NCBI GenBank assembly: GCA_009772925.1
Contig: WOUQ01000001.1
Coordinates: forward strand, 186,001-250,000
Direction of reading: 5' to 3'
Length of the DNA: 64,000 nucleotides
DNA from: a bacterium
GTDB lineage: Bacteria; Pseudomonadota; Gammaproteobacteria; Burkholderiales; Thiobacillaceae
In this document: in pieces, positions 8,223 to 15,748 of the stretch
Position numbering within the stretch: position 1 is the stretch's first letter
How the letters are laid out: each line of letters begins with the position of its first letter
Program-made: the position numbers and the translations under genes
Notes under the pieces: generated by a model
Databases searched by the model: none
What the model was told of the DNA's origin: nothing
The model's input: only the letters and a program-made list of their open reading frames with translations

Positions 8223-9256
8223 GCCTGCCCCCGCTTGCCGCCGCGCTTGTGGCCGAACACGCGCGGTTGCGTATAGGCGTCGATGAAGGGGACGCAGATG
8301 TTGGCCAGCAGAATGGCGAAGGCCACTCCGTCTGGATAGGCGCCGAAGGCGCGGATGATCATCATCAGAAAGCCGGCCAGGGCCGCGTAGATCAGCTTGC
8401 CCAGCGGCGTGCTGGCGGCGGTCACCGGGTCGGTGGCGATGAAGAAGGCGCACAGCATGGCGCCGCCCGACAGCAGGTGGAACAGCGGCGGCGCGTGCTG
8501 GGCCGGGTTGGCCAGATGCAGCAGGCCGGCGGTGAGCGCCATGGCCGCCAGGAAGGTGACCGGGATGTGCCAGGTGATGACCCGGTTGGCGAGCAGCAGC
8601 AGGCCGCCCAGCAGATACATCAGGGCCACCATCTCCTGGCCGCGCGCGCCGGCCCAGCCGAAGATGGGCTGGACGAGGATGTCCGCCCCGGCCATGCCCT
8701 GGCGCGCCTGCGTCTTCCAGGCATCCAGCGGCGTGGCGGAGGTGTAGGCATCGACGCTGATGGCGCCGGCCCCGGCGAACACCAGGTCGAAGGCCTCGGC
8801 CAGGCTGGGCGTGAAATGCGCGACGCCGATGGGCGCCGCCCACTGCGTCATGTACACGGGGAAGCCGATGATCATGGCGGCGTAGCCGACCATGGCCGGG
8901 TTGAACAGGTTCTGGCCGAGGCCGCCATACAGATGCTTGGCCACTCCCACGGCGAACAGCGTGGCCATCAGGTACAGCCACCAGGGCGCCAGGGTGGGCA
9001 GGGCCAGGGCCAGCAGCGCGGCTGTCACCAGCGCCGAGCCGTCCGACAGGAAGGGTTTCAGCGGCAGGCCGCGCAGCAGCAGCATGAGTGCTTCGAGGAC
9101 GGCGCCGAAGACGACGCACAGCAGCAGGCTGACCCAGATGCCCGGCCCGAAGAACCAGGCGTGGGCGATGATGCCCGGGATGAGGGCGGCCATGACCTTG
9201 GCCATGACGGCGGTCACCGAGTTGTGGCCGAGGAGGGCGAAGGGGGAGCCGTTCAT
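8219..9256 (-). CDS. rnfD: Electron transport complex subunit RnfD (RsxD)
   Basis: A membrane subunit of Rnf with about nine or ten transmembrane segments. It contains the conserved flavinylation region DAYTSATPLDAWK, where the threonine in SATP is the usual covalent FMN site. The protein has 345 residues. The ATG at 9256 overlaps the rnfC stop as ATGA, which fixes the start. Longer frames simply extend into rnfC. It is homologous to the Na+-NQR subunit NqrB. Confidence 0.95.
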   Translation of the reverse strand: MNGSPFALLGHNSVTAVMAKVMAALIPGIIAHAWFFGPGIWVSLLLCVVFGAVLEALMLLLRGLPLKPFLSDGSALVTAALLALALPTLAPWWLYLMATLFAVGVAKHLYGGLGQNLFNPAMVGYAAMIIGFPVYMTQWAAPIGVAHFTPSLAEAFDLVFAGAGAISVDAYTSATPLDAWKTQARQGMAGADILVQPIFGWAGARGQEMVALMYLLGGLLLLANRVITWHIPVTFLAAMALTAGLLHLANPAQHAPPLFHLLSGGAMLCAFFIATDPVTAASTPLGKLIYAALAGFLMMIIRAFGAYPDGVAFAILLANICVPFIDAYTQPRVFGHKRGGKRGQA

Positions 9257-10890
9257 GGCGTTGATTCTCCGCTTTCCGGCCGGGTTTCCGCCTGGGCGCG
9301 CCGCGCGTCGATCTCGGCGATCTCCTTCTCCACGGCGGCCGGCAGGTTGTCCGTGTTCTTCGGGGTGACGCCTTCCTTGGCCAGCCGGGCGCGTTCCAGG
9401 GCGCCCTGCAGGATGGCCTTCTTGCGCGCCTCCTCGGGGTCCGCGGCCTCGGTGCCGGCGGTGGCCTTCTGCTTTTCCGCGGCCTTGGCGAATTTCTCCG
9501 CCTTCTCCTTCTTCTCCCGCTCCAGGCGGAATTCCTTGAACTCGTGGCGCCGGCGGGCCTGGTCGGCCTCGCGCTTGTCGCGCTCGCGCTCCCAGATCTC
9601 GCTCTTGGCGTAGCGGAAGAAATCCACCAGCGGGATGTGGCTGGGGCAGACGTAGGCGCAGCAGCCGCACTCGATGCAGTCGAACAGGTCGTAGCTCTGC
9701 GCCTTGCCAAAATCCTTGGCGCGGCTGAACCAATACATCTCGAAGGGCTGCAGGTCGGCCGGGCAGGCGCGCGCGCAGGCGCCGCAGCGGATGCAGGGCA
9801 GGGCCGCGGGGCGCGCGGGGAACAGGCGTGGATCCTTGACCAGCAGGCAGTTGACCGATTTCGTCACCGGCGCCACGCGGTCGAGCAGATCGAAGCCCAT
9901 CATCGGCCCGCCGATGATCTCGCCGACGGCGCCGGGCAGGGCGCCGCCGGCGGCGGCCAGCAGATCGGCCAGGGGGGTGCCGATGCGCGCCTCGAAGTTG
10001 CCGGGCTCGGCGACGTGGCCGGTGACGGTCACCACCCGCGAGAGCAGGGGTTCGCCCAGGCAGACCGCGCGGTAGAGGCTGTAGGCGGTACCGACGTTGA
10101 AGACCTGGATGCCGACGTCGGTGGAACGACCGCCGGTGGGGGTCTCGACGCCGGTGAGCAGGTAGGTGAGCTGCTTGCCGCCGCCCGAGGGGTAGAGCGT
10201 CGGCACGCTCACCACTTCCATGTCGGCGGGGGCCGCGGCGCGCAGCGCGGCGAGCGCCTCGGGCTTGTTGTCCTCGACACCGAACAGCACGCTGGCGCAG
10301 CCCAGGGCGTGGCGCATGATTTCCGCGCCGAGCACGATTTCCGCCGCCCGCTCGCGCATCAGGCGGTCGTCGCAGGTGATCCAGGGCTCGCATTCGGCGC
10401 CGTTGAGGATCAGCGTGTGGATGGCCTGGGCACCGGGATTGAGCTTGATGTAGCTGGGGAACACCGCGCCGCCCAGGCCGGCCAGGCCCAGGTCGCGGAT
10501 GCGGTTGCGCAGGGCGGACGCGTCCAGGTTGCGCCAGTCCAGCGGCTGCAACTCCACGGCGCGGTCCTCGCCGTCGGCTTCGATGACCACGCACAGGTCG
10601 AACAGGCCGGAGGGATGCGGCACCGCGCGTGGCTCCACGGCAAGCACGGTGCCGGAGGTGGGAGCGTGTGCGGCGGTGGAGACATAGCCCTCGGCGGCAC
10701 CGATCATCTGCCCGCGCGCCACCCGCTCGCCGGCACGCACCAGCGGCCGCGCCGGCACGCCGATGTGCTGGCGCAGCGGCACCACGTAGCGCGGCAGCAG
10801 CGGCATGGCGCGGATGGGCGTGGCATTCGAGGCCTCCTTGTGGCCATCCGGATGCACACCGCCGTTGAAGGGAAACAGCTTCCGGCTCAT
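9253..10890 (-). CDS. rnfC: Electron transport complex subunit RnfC (RsxC)
   Basis: A peripheral cytoplasmic subunit that accepts electrons. It has an N-terminal SLBB/NqrF-like nucleotide and flavin region and, in the C-terminal half, two [4Fe-4S] motifs (CIRCGACARACP and CIECGCCAYVCP). A charged, Lys/Glu-rich tail follows (about residues 450-545) that is probably helical and of variable length in the family. The ATG at 10890 is chosen because the product then begins MSRKLFPFNGGVHP, as in homologues. A GGAGGG lies 8 bp upstream, inside the repeat between rnfB and rnfC. The longer frame from 10980 translates that repeat and is unlikely to be used. Confidence 0.95.
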   Translation of the reverse strand: MSRKLFPFNGGVHPDGHKEASNATPIRAMPLLPRYVVPLRQHIGVPARPLVRAGERVARGQMIGAAEGYVSTAAHAPTSGTVLAVEPRAVPHPSGLFDLCVVIEADGEDRAVELQPLDWRNLDASALRNRIRDLGLAGLGGAVFPSYIKLNPGAQAIHTLILNGAECEPWITCDDRLMRERAAEIVLGAEIMRHALGCASVLFGVEDNKPEALAALRAAAPADMEVVSVPTLYPSGGGKQLTYLLTGVETPTGGRSTDVGIQVFNVGTAYSLYRAVCLGEPLLSRVVTVTGHVAEPGNFEARIGTPLADLLAAAGGALPGAVGEIIGGPMMGFDLLDRVAPVTKSVNCLLVKDPRLFPARPAALPCIRCGACARACPADLQPFEMYWFSRAKDFGKAQSYDLFDCIECGCCAYVCPSHIPLVDFFRYAKSEIWERERDKREADQARRRHEFKEFRLEREKKEKAEKFAKAAEKQKATAGTEAADPEEARKKAILQGALERARLAKEGVTPKNTDNLPAAVEKEIAEIDARRAQAETRPESGESTP

Positions 10891-10898
10891 CTGACCGC

Positions 10899-10950
10899 CC
10901 TCCGCTCGCTGCGCGAGCACCTCCCCGAGGGAGGAGGAGCGCTCCCTGCG
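10899..10950. repeat. GC-rich hairpin repeat between rnfB and rnfC
   Basis: Two adjacent small hairpins: GCTCG-CTGCG-CGAGC, then CCTCCC-CGA-GGGAGG. They fill the 79-bp gap between rnfB and rnfC, the only sizeable gap inside the rnf operon. The minus-strand reading of its edge supplies GGAGGG as ribosome binding site of rnfC. It looks like a dispersed intergenic palindrome, but other copies were not found in this window. Confidence 0.55.
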
Positions 10951-10969
10951 GGCGGCCGGGCGGGGGCGT

Positions 10970-11518
10970 TCATGCGGCACGCTTCATCATGTGCATCGGA
11001 TAACGCCACTTCCAGGTGGCCACGTCCTCGCGGATCACCTGCATGCTGATGCAGTCCACCGGACAGGGCGGCAGGCACAGCTCGCAGCCGGTGCACTGCT
11101 CGGCGATGATGCTGTGCATCTGCTTGGCGGCGCCGAGGATGGCGTCCACCGGGCAGGCCTGGATGCACAGGGTGCAGCCGATGCAGGTGTTTTCGTCGAT
11201 CACCGCGACCGCTTTCGGCTTCGGCTCCATGCCCGCACCCAGGGGTTTCGGTTCCACCCCCAGCAGCTCGGCGAGGCGCTTGACGCCGTCGTTGCCGCCG
11301 GGTGGACACAGGTTGATGTCCGCCTCGCCCTTGGAGATGGCCTCCGCATACGGCTTGCAGCCGGGAAAGCCGCACTGGCCGCACTGGGTCTGCGGCAGGA
11401 TGGCGTCGATCTTCTCCACCAGCGGGTCGTCCTGCACGCGGTAGCGTATCGAAGCCCAGCCCAGCACCCCGCCCAGCACCAGACCGATGCCGGCCATGAC
11501 CAGGATGGCCGAAATCAT
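10970..11518 (-). CDS. rnfB: Electron transport complex subunit RnfB (RsxB)
   Basis: A membrane-anchored ferredoxin-like subunit. An N-terminal helix ([20 protein letters not shown]) is followed by a CGQCGFPGC Fis/4Fe-4S domain and then two 4Fe-4S clusters ([12 protein letters not shown] and [12 protein letters not shown]). At 182 residues it is the short form without extra C-terminal clusters. It lies 13 bp after rnfA and before the hairpin repeat that precedes rnfC. It is thought to pass electrons from ferredoxin to the membrane subunits. Confidence 0.96.
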   Translation of the reverse strand: MISAILVMAGIGLVLGGVLGWASIRYRVQDDPLVEKIDAILPQTQCGQCGFPGCKPYAEAISKGEADINLCPPGGNDGVKRLAELLGVEPKPLGAGMEPKPKAVAVIDENTCIGCTLCIQACPVDAILGAAKQMHSIIAEQCTGCELCLPPCPVDCISMQVIREDVATWKWRYPMHMMKRAA

Positions 11519-11531
11519 GCCCCGCTGCCCA

Positions 11532-12107
11532 TCATTTGATCAGCCCCGCGAAGCCCATGAAGGCCAGGCTCATGAGGCCGGCGGTAATCATGGCGATGCT
11601 GGTGCCGCGGAAGGCGGCCGGCACGTCGGCCGCCTCCAGGCGCTCGCGCATGGCGGCGAACAGCACCAGCACCAGGGTGAAGCCCAGCGCGCCACCCAGG
11701 CCGAACACCAGCGATTCGACGAAGCCGTGCTGTTCCTGCACGTTGAGCAGGGGAATGCCGAGCACCGCGCAATTGGTGGTGATGAGGGGCAGGTAGATGC
11801 CCAGCACGCGGAACAGCACCGGCGAGGTCTTCTTGATGAACATCTCGGTGAAGCCGACGATGCCGGCGATCACCACGATGAACGACAGCGTGCGCAGATA
11901 AGCGAGCTCCTGGCCGAGCAGATAGGTGTCGACGAGGTAAGACAGGCCGGAAGCGAGGGTGAGCACGAAGGTGGTGGCGGCGCCCATGCCGATCGCGGTT
12001 TCGAGTTTTTTCGACACTCCCATGAAGGGGCACAGTCCAAGCACCTTGGACATCACGATGTTGTTCACGAACACCGTGCCGATCAGGATGAGCAGGTAGT
12101 TTTCCAT
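11532..12107 (-). CDS. rnfA: Electron transport complex subunit RnfA (RsxA)
   Basis: First gene of the rnfABCDGE-nth operon, encoding a 191-residue protein with six membrane segments. The conserved [14 protein letters not shown] holds the Cys of the intramembrane iron-sulfur site shared with RnfE and NqrD/E. The start at 12107 gives the canonical [19 protein letters not shown] perfect 12-bp palindrome lies 44-55 bp upstream and could be an operator. The full operon order matches the classical Rnf/Rsx arrangement. Confidence 0.97.
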   Translation of the reverse strand: MENYLLILIGTVFVNNIVMSKVLGLCPFMGVSKKLETAIGMGAATTFVLTLASGLSYLVDTYLLGQELAYLRTLSFIVVIAGIVGFTEMFIKKTSPVLFRVLGIYLPLITTNCAVLGIPLLNVQEQHGFVESLVFGLGGALGFTLVLVLFAAMRERLEAADVPAAFRGTSIAMITAGLMSLAFMGFAGLIK

Positions 12108-12150
12108 GTCCGGACGCGTGGTTTGGCGCGATTATCCGTGAGCCGCCGGG

Positions 12151-12162
12151 GGGTGTACACCC
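12151..12162. promoter_or_regulatory. Palindrome upstream of rnfA
   Basis: GGGTGTACACCC is a perfect 12-bp palindrome 44-55 bp upstream of the rnfA start codon, in the gap between rnfA and the DUF2784 gene. Its position suits an operator for the rnf operon, but no known regulator consensus was recognised. Confidence 0.35.
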
Positions 12163-12183
12163 TGAGGTCGGCCGCCGCGCCTT

Positions 12184-12549
12184 TCATCGCCGCCGCCACC
12201 GCGCCAGCAACCGACCGTACACCAGCAGGTTGAGCAGCAGGGCGCCCAGTCCAAGGGCGATCTGGATGTCCCGCGTGAGGCCGTCCGGGTAGATCACCGC
12301 GAGCAGATAGGCGCCGATGAAGTCGCCGTCATAGCCGCTTTGCCCGGCAAGGGCGCGCAGGCGGTTCTCCAGTGGCGTCAGCGGGCAAATCCAGCCCATC
12401 CACTCCACCGCCACGCCCCACGCCACCGCCGGCACGTGCAGCCAGGCCACCCAGGCATACCGGTAGACCAGCAGGCCGCCGAGCACCACGAACAGGATGA
12501 AGGCCAGGTGCAGCAGCAGGATCAGGTCGGCCAGCAGGGCGTGGGGCAT
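12184..12549 (-). CDS. DUF2784 membrane protein
   Basis: A 121-residue inner-membrane protein with three or four hydrophobic segments. It is recognised as DUF2784 by its opening (LLADLILLLHLAFILFVVLGG) and the ICPLTPLENRLR motif in the middle. The function of this family is unknown. It is followed on the same strand by the rnf operon after a 76-bp gap that holds a palindrome, so it is probably a separate unit. The upstream CDGSH gene ends 18 bp before it and may be co-transcribed. Confidence 0.85.
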   Translation of the reverse strand: MPHALLADLILLLHLAFILFVVLGGLLVYRYAWVAWLHVPAVAWGVAVEWMGWICPLTPLENRLRALAGQSGYDGDFIGAYLLAVIYPDGLTRDIQIALGLGALLLNLLVYGRLLARWRRR

Positions 12550-12567
12550 GGCCGCGCGCGGACGCGC

Positions 12568-12807
12568 TCAGTCCAGCAGATCGTGGGCGCCGTCGCAGAA
12601 CGGCGCATTCGCCGAATGTTTGCAGGTGCACAGCCAGACGGTCTCCTTCGCTTCCAGGGTGAAACGATAGGGCGTGAAGTCGGTGCCGGCATGGGAGCCA
12701 TCGCAATAAGGCTGGTTGCGCGAGCGGCCGCAACTGCACCACCAATATTCACCAGCCTCCAGGGTGGCCTCGATGGGAGTTTTTCCGGCGACGACGGGTT
12801 CGCTCAT
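12568..12807 (-). CDS. CDGSH iron-sulfur domain protein (double motif)
   Basis: A 79-residue protein made of two CDGSH-type [2Fe-2S] motifs: CSCGRSRNQPYCDGSH and CTCKHSANAPFCDGAH, each with the three-Cys one-His ligand set. Bacterial double-CDGSH proteins are small cytoplasmic electron or cluster carriers of uncertain role. The start has a good AAAGGAA site upstream. A 17-bp inverted repeat resembling Rrf2/IscR targets lies 22-38 bp before the start, which would fit control by iron-sulfur status. Next on the strand is the DUF2784 gene. Confidence 0.92.
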   Translation of the reverse strand: MSEPVVAGKTPIEATLEAGEYWWCSCGRSRNQPYCDGSHAGTDFTPYRFTLEAKETVWLCTCKHSANAPFCDGAHDLLD

Positions 12808-12828
12808 CTAAGTGTTCCTTTCATAAAT

Positions 12829-12845
12829 CCGACAATATTTGTCGG
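12829..12845. promoter_or_regulatory. Inverted repeat, candidate Rrf2/IscR-type operator
   Basis: CCGACAATATTTGTCGG has perfect 7-bp arms around a 3-bp centre. Read on the minus strand the context is ATACCCGAC, seven A/T-rich bases, then GTCGGATTT, which resembles the IscR type 1 pattern (ATASYYGAC...GTCRRSTAT) apart from the inner T/A pair. It sits directly before the CDGSH gene. Confidence 0.5.
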
Positions 12846-12900
12846 GTATGAATCTTACGCGGGAAGTCGCGGTCAAGGTAGCCGGTAGCGACATCACTGC

Positions 12901-14784
12901 TCAGGATTGCAGCAGAGTCGCGACCACCGCCCGCAGTCGGGCCGGGTGCACGGGTTTGTGCAGGACGGGCAAGCCGGAGGCGGACATGGCGGCCACACTT
13001 TCCGGCGCGATGTCGCCACTGATCAGCAGAGCGCGCGGGCACGCGTTCCAGGCCCGGCGCAGGCTGGCGATGGTATCGATCCCGTTCTCGCCCGCGGACA
13101 GACGGTAATCGCTGATCACCAGATCCGGCGGCGCATCCGCGCCGGCGGTCCGCAGCGCTTGTCCGGCGCCGCCTGCTTCGAGCACCGTCAGTCCCCAGCT
13201 TTCCAGCAGGCCGCGCAGTGCTTCCCGCACGTCGGCGTCGTCCTCGATGACCAATACCCGCTGCCCCGAGAAACTGCCGGGCACGAGGCGGTGGTCTCGG
13301 CGCCGTTCGGGTTCGCCCGATTCGCTCGACATGGCCGCCGGAAGGTTGACGCTGAATGTGCTGCCGAGGCCGGGCCGGGAACGCGCCTCGATGGCATGCC
13401 CGAGCAACTCGCCGAGCCGGCGGACGATGTTCAAGCCCAGGCCCAGACCTTGTCTGCGGTCGCGGGCGGCGTTGTCGACCTGGAAGTACTCGTCGAAGAT
13501 GCGCGACAGATTCTCCGTTTCGATGCCAATGCCGGTGTCCCACACCTCGACGCGCACGCCGCCGGCCCGCCGGCGCGCGGCGAGGAGAACACCGCCGCGT
13601 CGGGTGTAGCGCAGGGCGTTGCTGACCAGATTGGACAGGATGCGCTGCAGCAGCAGCGGGTCGCTGTGCACGCGCAGCGAGGTCGGACGCACCACGAAAC
13701 GCAGGCCCTTGTCCTCCGCCTGCAAGGCATGGTCGCGGGCGATGCGATCGAACAATTGCTGCAGGGGAATGTCACGCGTCTGCGCCTGCAGGATGCCCGC
13801 CTCCAGCCGGGACAGGTCGAGAAGGGTGTTGAACATGTCCTCGAGGGCATGCACCGAGGCCTCGATCTTCTCGACCAGGGCGATTTGCCCGGGCGTGTAC
13901 ACCGTCTGTTTCAGGGTGGCGGAAAACAGGCCCAGGGCATACAGGGGTTGGCGCAGGTCGTGGCTCGCCGCGGCGAGGAATTTCGACTTGGCCTGATTGG
14001 CCTGCTCCGCCGCCTCCTTCTGCCGGGTCAGTTCGGCGGTTGCTTCGTCGATGCGCCGCAGCATCTCCTGCTGGCTGGAGGCCAGGCCTTCGCACATCCG
14101 GTTGATGCCCAGTTGCAGGCCGCGCAGCTCGCTTCTGGCGTTGGCGACCAGGCGGCCGGAAAGATCGCCCTCGCCGATGCGGCGCACCGTGTCGATGATT
14201 TCCATCAGCGGCCTGATGCCGGTCAGCGCCAGACGGCGCACCAGAATCACGGTGAAGACCAGGCCCAGCCCGACGATGAGCAGGCTGTTGAAGAGCATCT
14301 CGCGCGCCACCCGCTGGTTGCCGGCGCGGCTCATGACCACCTGCACCCAGGCCACCACGCGACCCGGCTCCCGCGCTTCCGGCAGGAAGGGATCGTCGAC
14401 AGGGGGGGCCTGGATTTTCACCGGCATGCTGAAGGCGATGTGCGTGGAGGTGTTCACGGCTGCCTCGGCCAGGGGCAGGGACAGACCCTCGGGCACTGCA
14501 CCGAAAGTCAGCAGCGGCGTACCGTCGCCGCGGCGGATGGCCATCGACACCACGTCATCCTGTTCGCGCAAATGCTCCAGCAGTGGGGTGAGCACGGCGA
14601 TGTTGCCACTGACCACCGCGTACTGGGCGCTTTCCGACACGTAGCTGGCCAGGCTCAGGCCGCGATGGCGCAGGGCGGATTCCAGGTCCGCCAGCCGGCC
14701 CAGGCTCAGATAACCTACCAGCAGGGCGGCCAGCAGCAGGGCGGGGACGATGCCCAGCAGGAAGGCGCGGGTGCGGATTTTCAT
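12901..14784 (-). CDS. Hybrid sensor histidine kinase with C-terminal receiver (cassette 1)
   Basis: A 627-residue inner-membrane kinase. It has a membrane helix at about 8-28, a periplasmic sensor of about 135 residues, a second helix at 165-185, a HAMP region (190-245) and a coiled coil. HisKA follows with His275 in ASHDLRQPLYAL, then HATPase_c (DTGIGI and GLGLGLNIVRRL), then a receiver with phospho-acceptor Asp559 in VISDYRLS. No DNA-binding output is present, so signal must leave by phosphotransfer or protein contact. The start forms ATGA with the stop of the binding-protein gene. With that gene and the TonB receptor it forms a three-gene cassette mirrored at 20106-24538. Confidence 0.93.
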   Translation of the reverse strand: MKIRTRAFLLGIVPALLLAALLVGYLSLGRLADLESALRHRGLSLASYVSESAQYAVVSGNIAVLTPLLEHLREQDDVVSMAIRRGDGTPLLTFGAVPEGLSLPLAEAAVNTSTHIAFSMPVKIQAPPVDDPFLPEAREPGRVVAWVQVVMSRAGNQRVAREMLFNSLLIVGLGLVFTVILVRRLALTGIRPLMEIIDTVRRIGEGDLSGRLVANARSELRGLQLGINRMCEGLASSQQEMLRRIDEATAELTRQKEAAEQANQAKSKFLAAASHDLRQPLYALGLFSATLKQTVYTPGQIALVEKIEASVHALEDMFNTLLDLSRLEAGILQAQTRDIPLQQLFDRIARDHALQAEDKGLRFVVRPTSLRVHSDPLLLQRILSNLVSNALRYTRRGGVLLAARRRAGGVRVEVWDTGIGIETENLSRIFDEYFQVDNAARDRRQGLGLGLNIVRRLGELLGHAIEARSRPGLGSTFSVNLPAAMSSESGEPERRRDHRLVPGSFSGQRVLVIEDDADVREALRGLLESWGLTVLEAGGAGQALRTAGADAPPDLVISDYRLSAGENGIDTIASLRRAWNACPRALLISGDIAPESVAAMSASGLPVLHKPVHPARLRAVVATLLQS

Positions 14785-15737
14785 GGCTCGGTGCCCCGCT
14801 CCATGCGCAGCCGCAGTGTCTCGCCGGCGGGGATGCGCAGTTCCAGGGAAACCGCCACGTTGCGGTTCACCGCAACCTGGTAGCTCTGCGGATGCTCCGG
14901 CGCCGGCACGACCACGCCGTTGCCGCCGCGCGCCTCGCGCAGGCGGGCGCCGGCCTCGGCGCCGATCTGTTCCGGGGTGGCGAACAGGGCCAGGGTGGCG
15001 CCGGCCTCCAGCAGCTGCGCCGAATACGCCGCCACCGGCAGGGTGAGTTGATAGGTGTGCAGCAGCAGGGCGTGCAGGCCACCGCGGCCGACGACCAGCG
15101 GATCGGGCACCAGCAGCAGCGCGTCGATCTCGTTACGCAGGCTGGTCAGGGCGGGAACCAGGTCCTCGATGGCGTCGACGCGGGCGCTGACAATCTTCAG
15201 CTGGGAGGACTCGGCGGCGGCGCGCAGGGCTTCCGGGCGCACCGAGGATTCGGGCCCCAACAGCACGCCGACCTGTCTTGCGCGCGGGAGTGCGGCCTTC
15301 AGCATGCGCATGTGCCTGGACAGAGGCTGGTCCAGGTAAAGCGCGCTCACCGGCCGCCCCCTGGCGGAGGCTTTGCCGGCTAGTTGCTCGAAGCTGGCGC
15401 GCGGCACCAGCAGGGCCCAGACCGGGGTGTTGTCGCGCTCGGCCAGCACGCTTTGCAGGGCTCTCAGGCCGACGGGCACGACGAGGTCGGCATGCTCCTC
15501 AGCGGACCGGTATTCGCGCCAGGTGCGCACGCGCAACTGCCAGCCGCGCCGGTCGGCTTCCAGTTCCGCGCGCAGGGCGCGCGCCACCGCCGCATAGAGG
15601 GGAGCGTCCTCGGACAGTACCAGCGTGACAGCCGGCGCGGCCAGCGCGCCCGTCATCCAGGCCAGCAGCAGGCACGCCGCGATCCAGGCGGCGAACAGAC
15701 CCCCGCGGCGCGGGGAATAGCTGGGCGGGATCGCCAC
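14781..15737 (-). CDS. Periplasmic ABC-type substrate-binding-like protein (cassette 1)
   Basis: A 318-residue protein with a signal peptide (hydrophobic stretch ending GALA-APAV) and a two-lobe periplasmic binding fold like the TrpX/DUF534 group. Segments such as ARQVGVLLGPESSVRPEALRAAA and the hinge region around DALLLVPDPLV support this. No ABC permease or ATPase lies nearby. Instead it is 11 bp after a TonB-dependent receptor and overlaps the hybrid kinase by 4 bp. It is therefore more likely a periplasmic sensor subunit for that kinase than a transport component. The ligand is unknown. Confidence 0.78.
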   Translation of the reverse strand: MAIPPSYSPRRGGLFAAWIAACLLLAWMTGALAAPAVTLVLSEDAPLYAAVARALRAELEADRRGWQLRVRTWREYRSAEEHADLVVPVGLRALQSVLAERDNTPVWALLVPRASFEQLAGKASARGRPVSALYLDQPLSRHMRMLKAALPRARQVGVLLGPESSVRPEALRAAAESSQLKIVSARVDAIEDLVPALTSLRNEIDALLLVPDPLVVGRGGLHALLLHTYQLTLPVAAYSAQLLEAGATLALFATPEQIGAEAGARLREARGGNGVVVPAPEHPQSYQVAVNRNVAVSLELRIPAGETLRLRMERGTEP

Positions 15738-15748
15738 GGGGACGGAGC

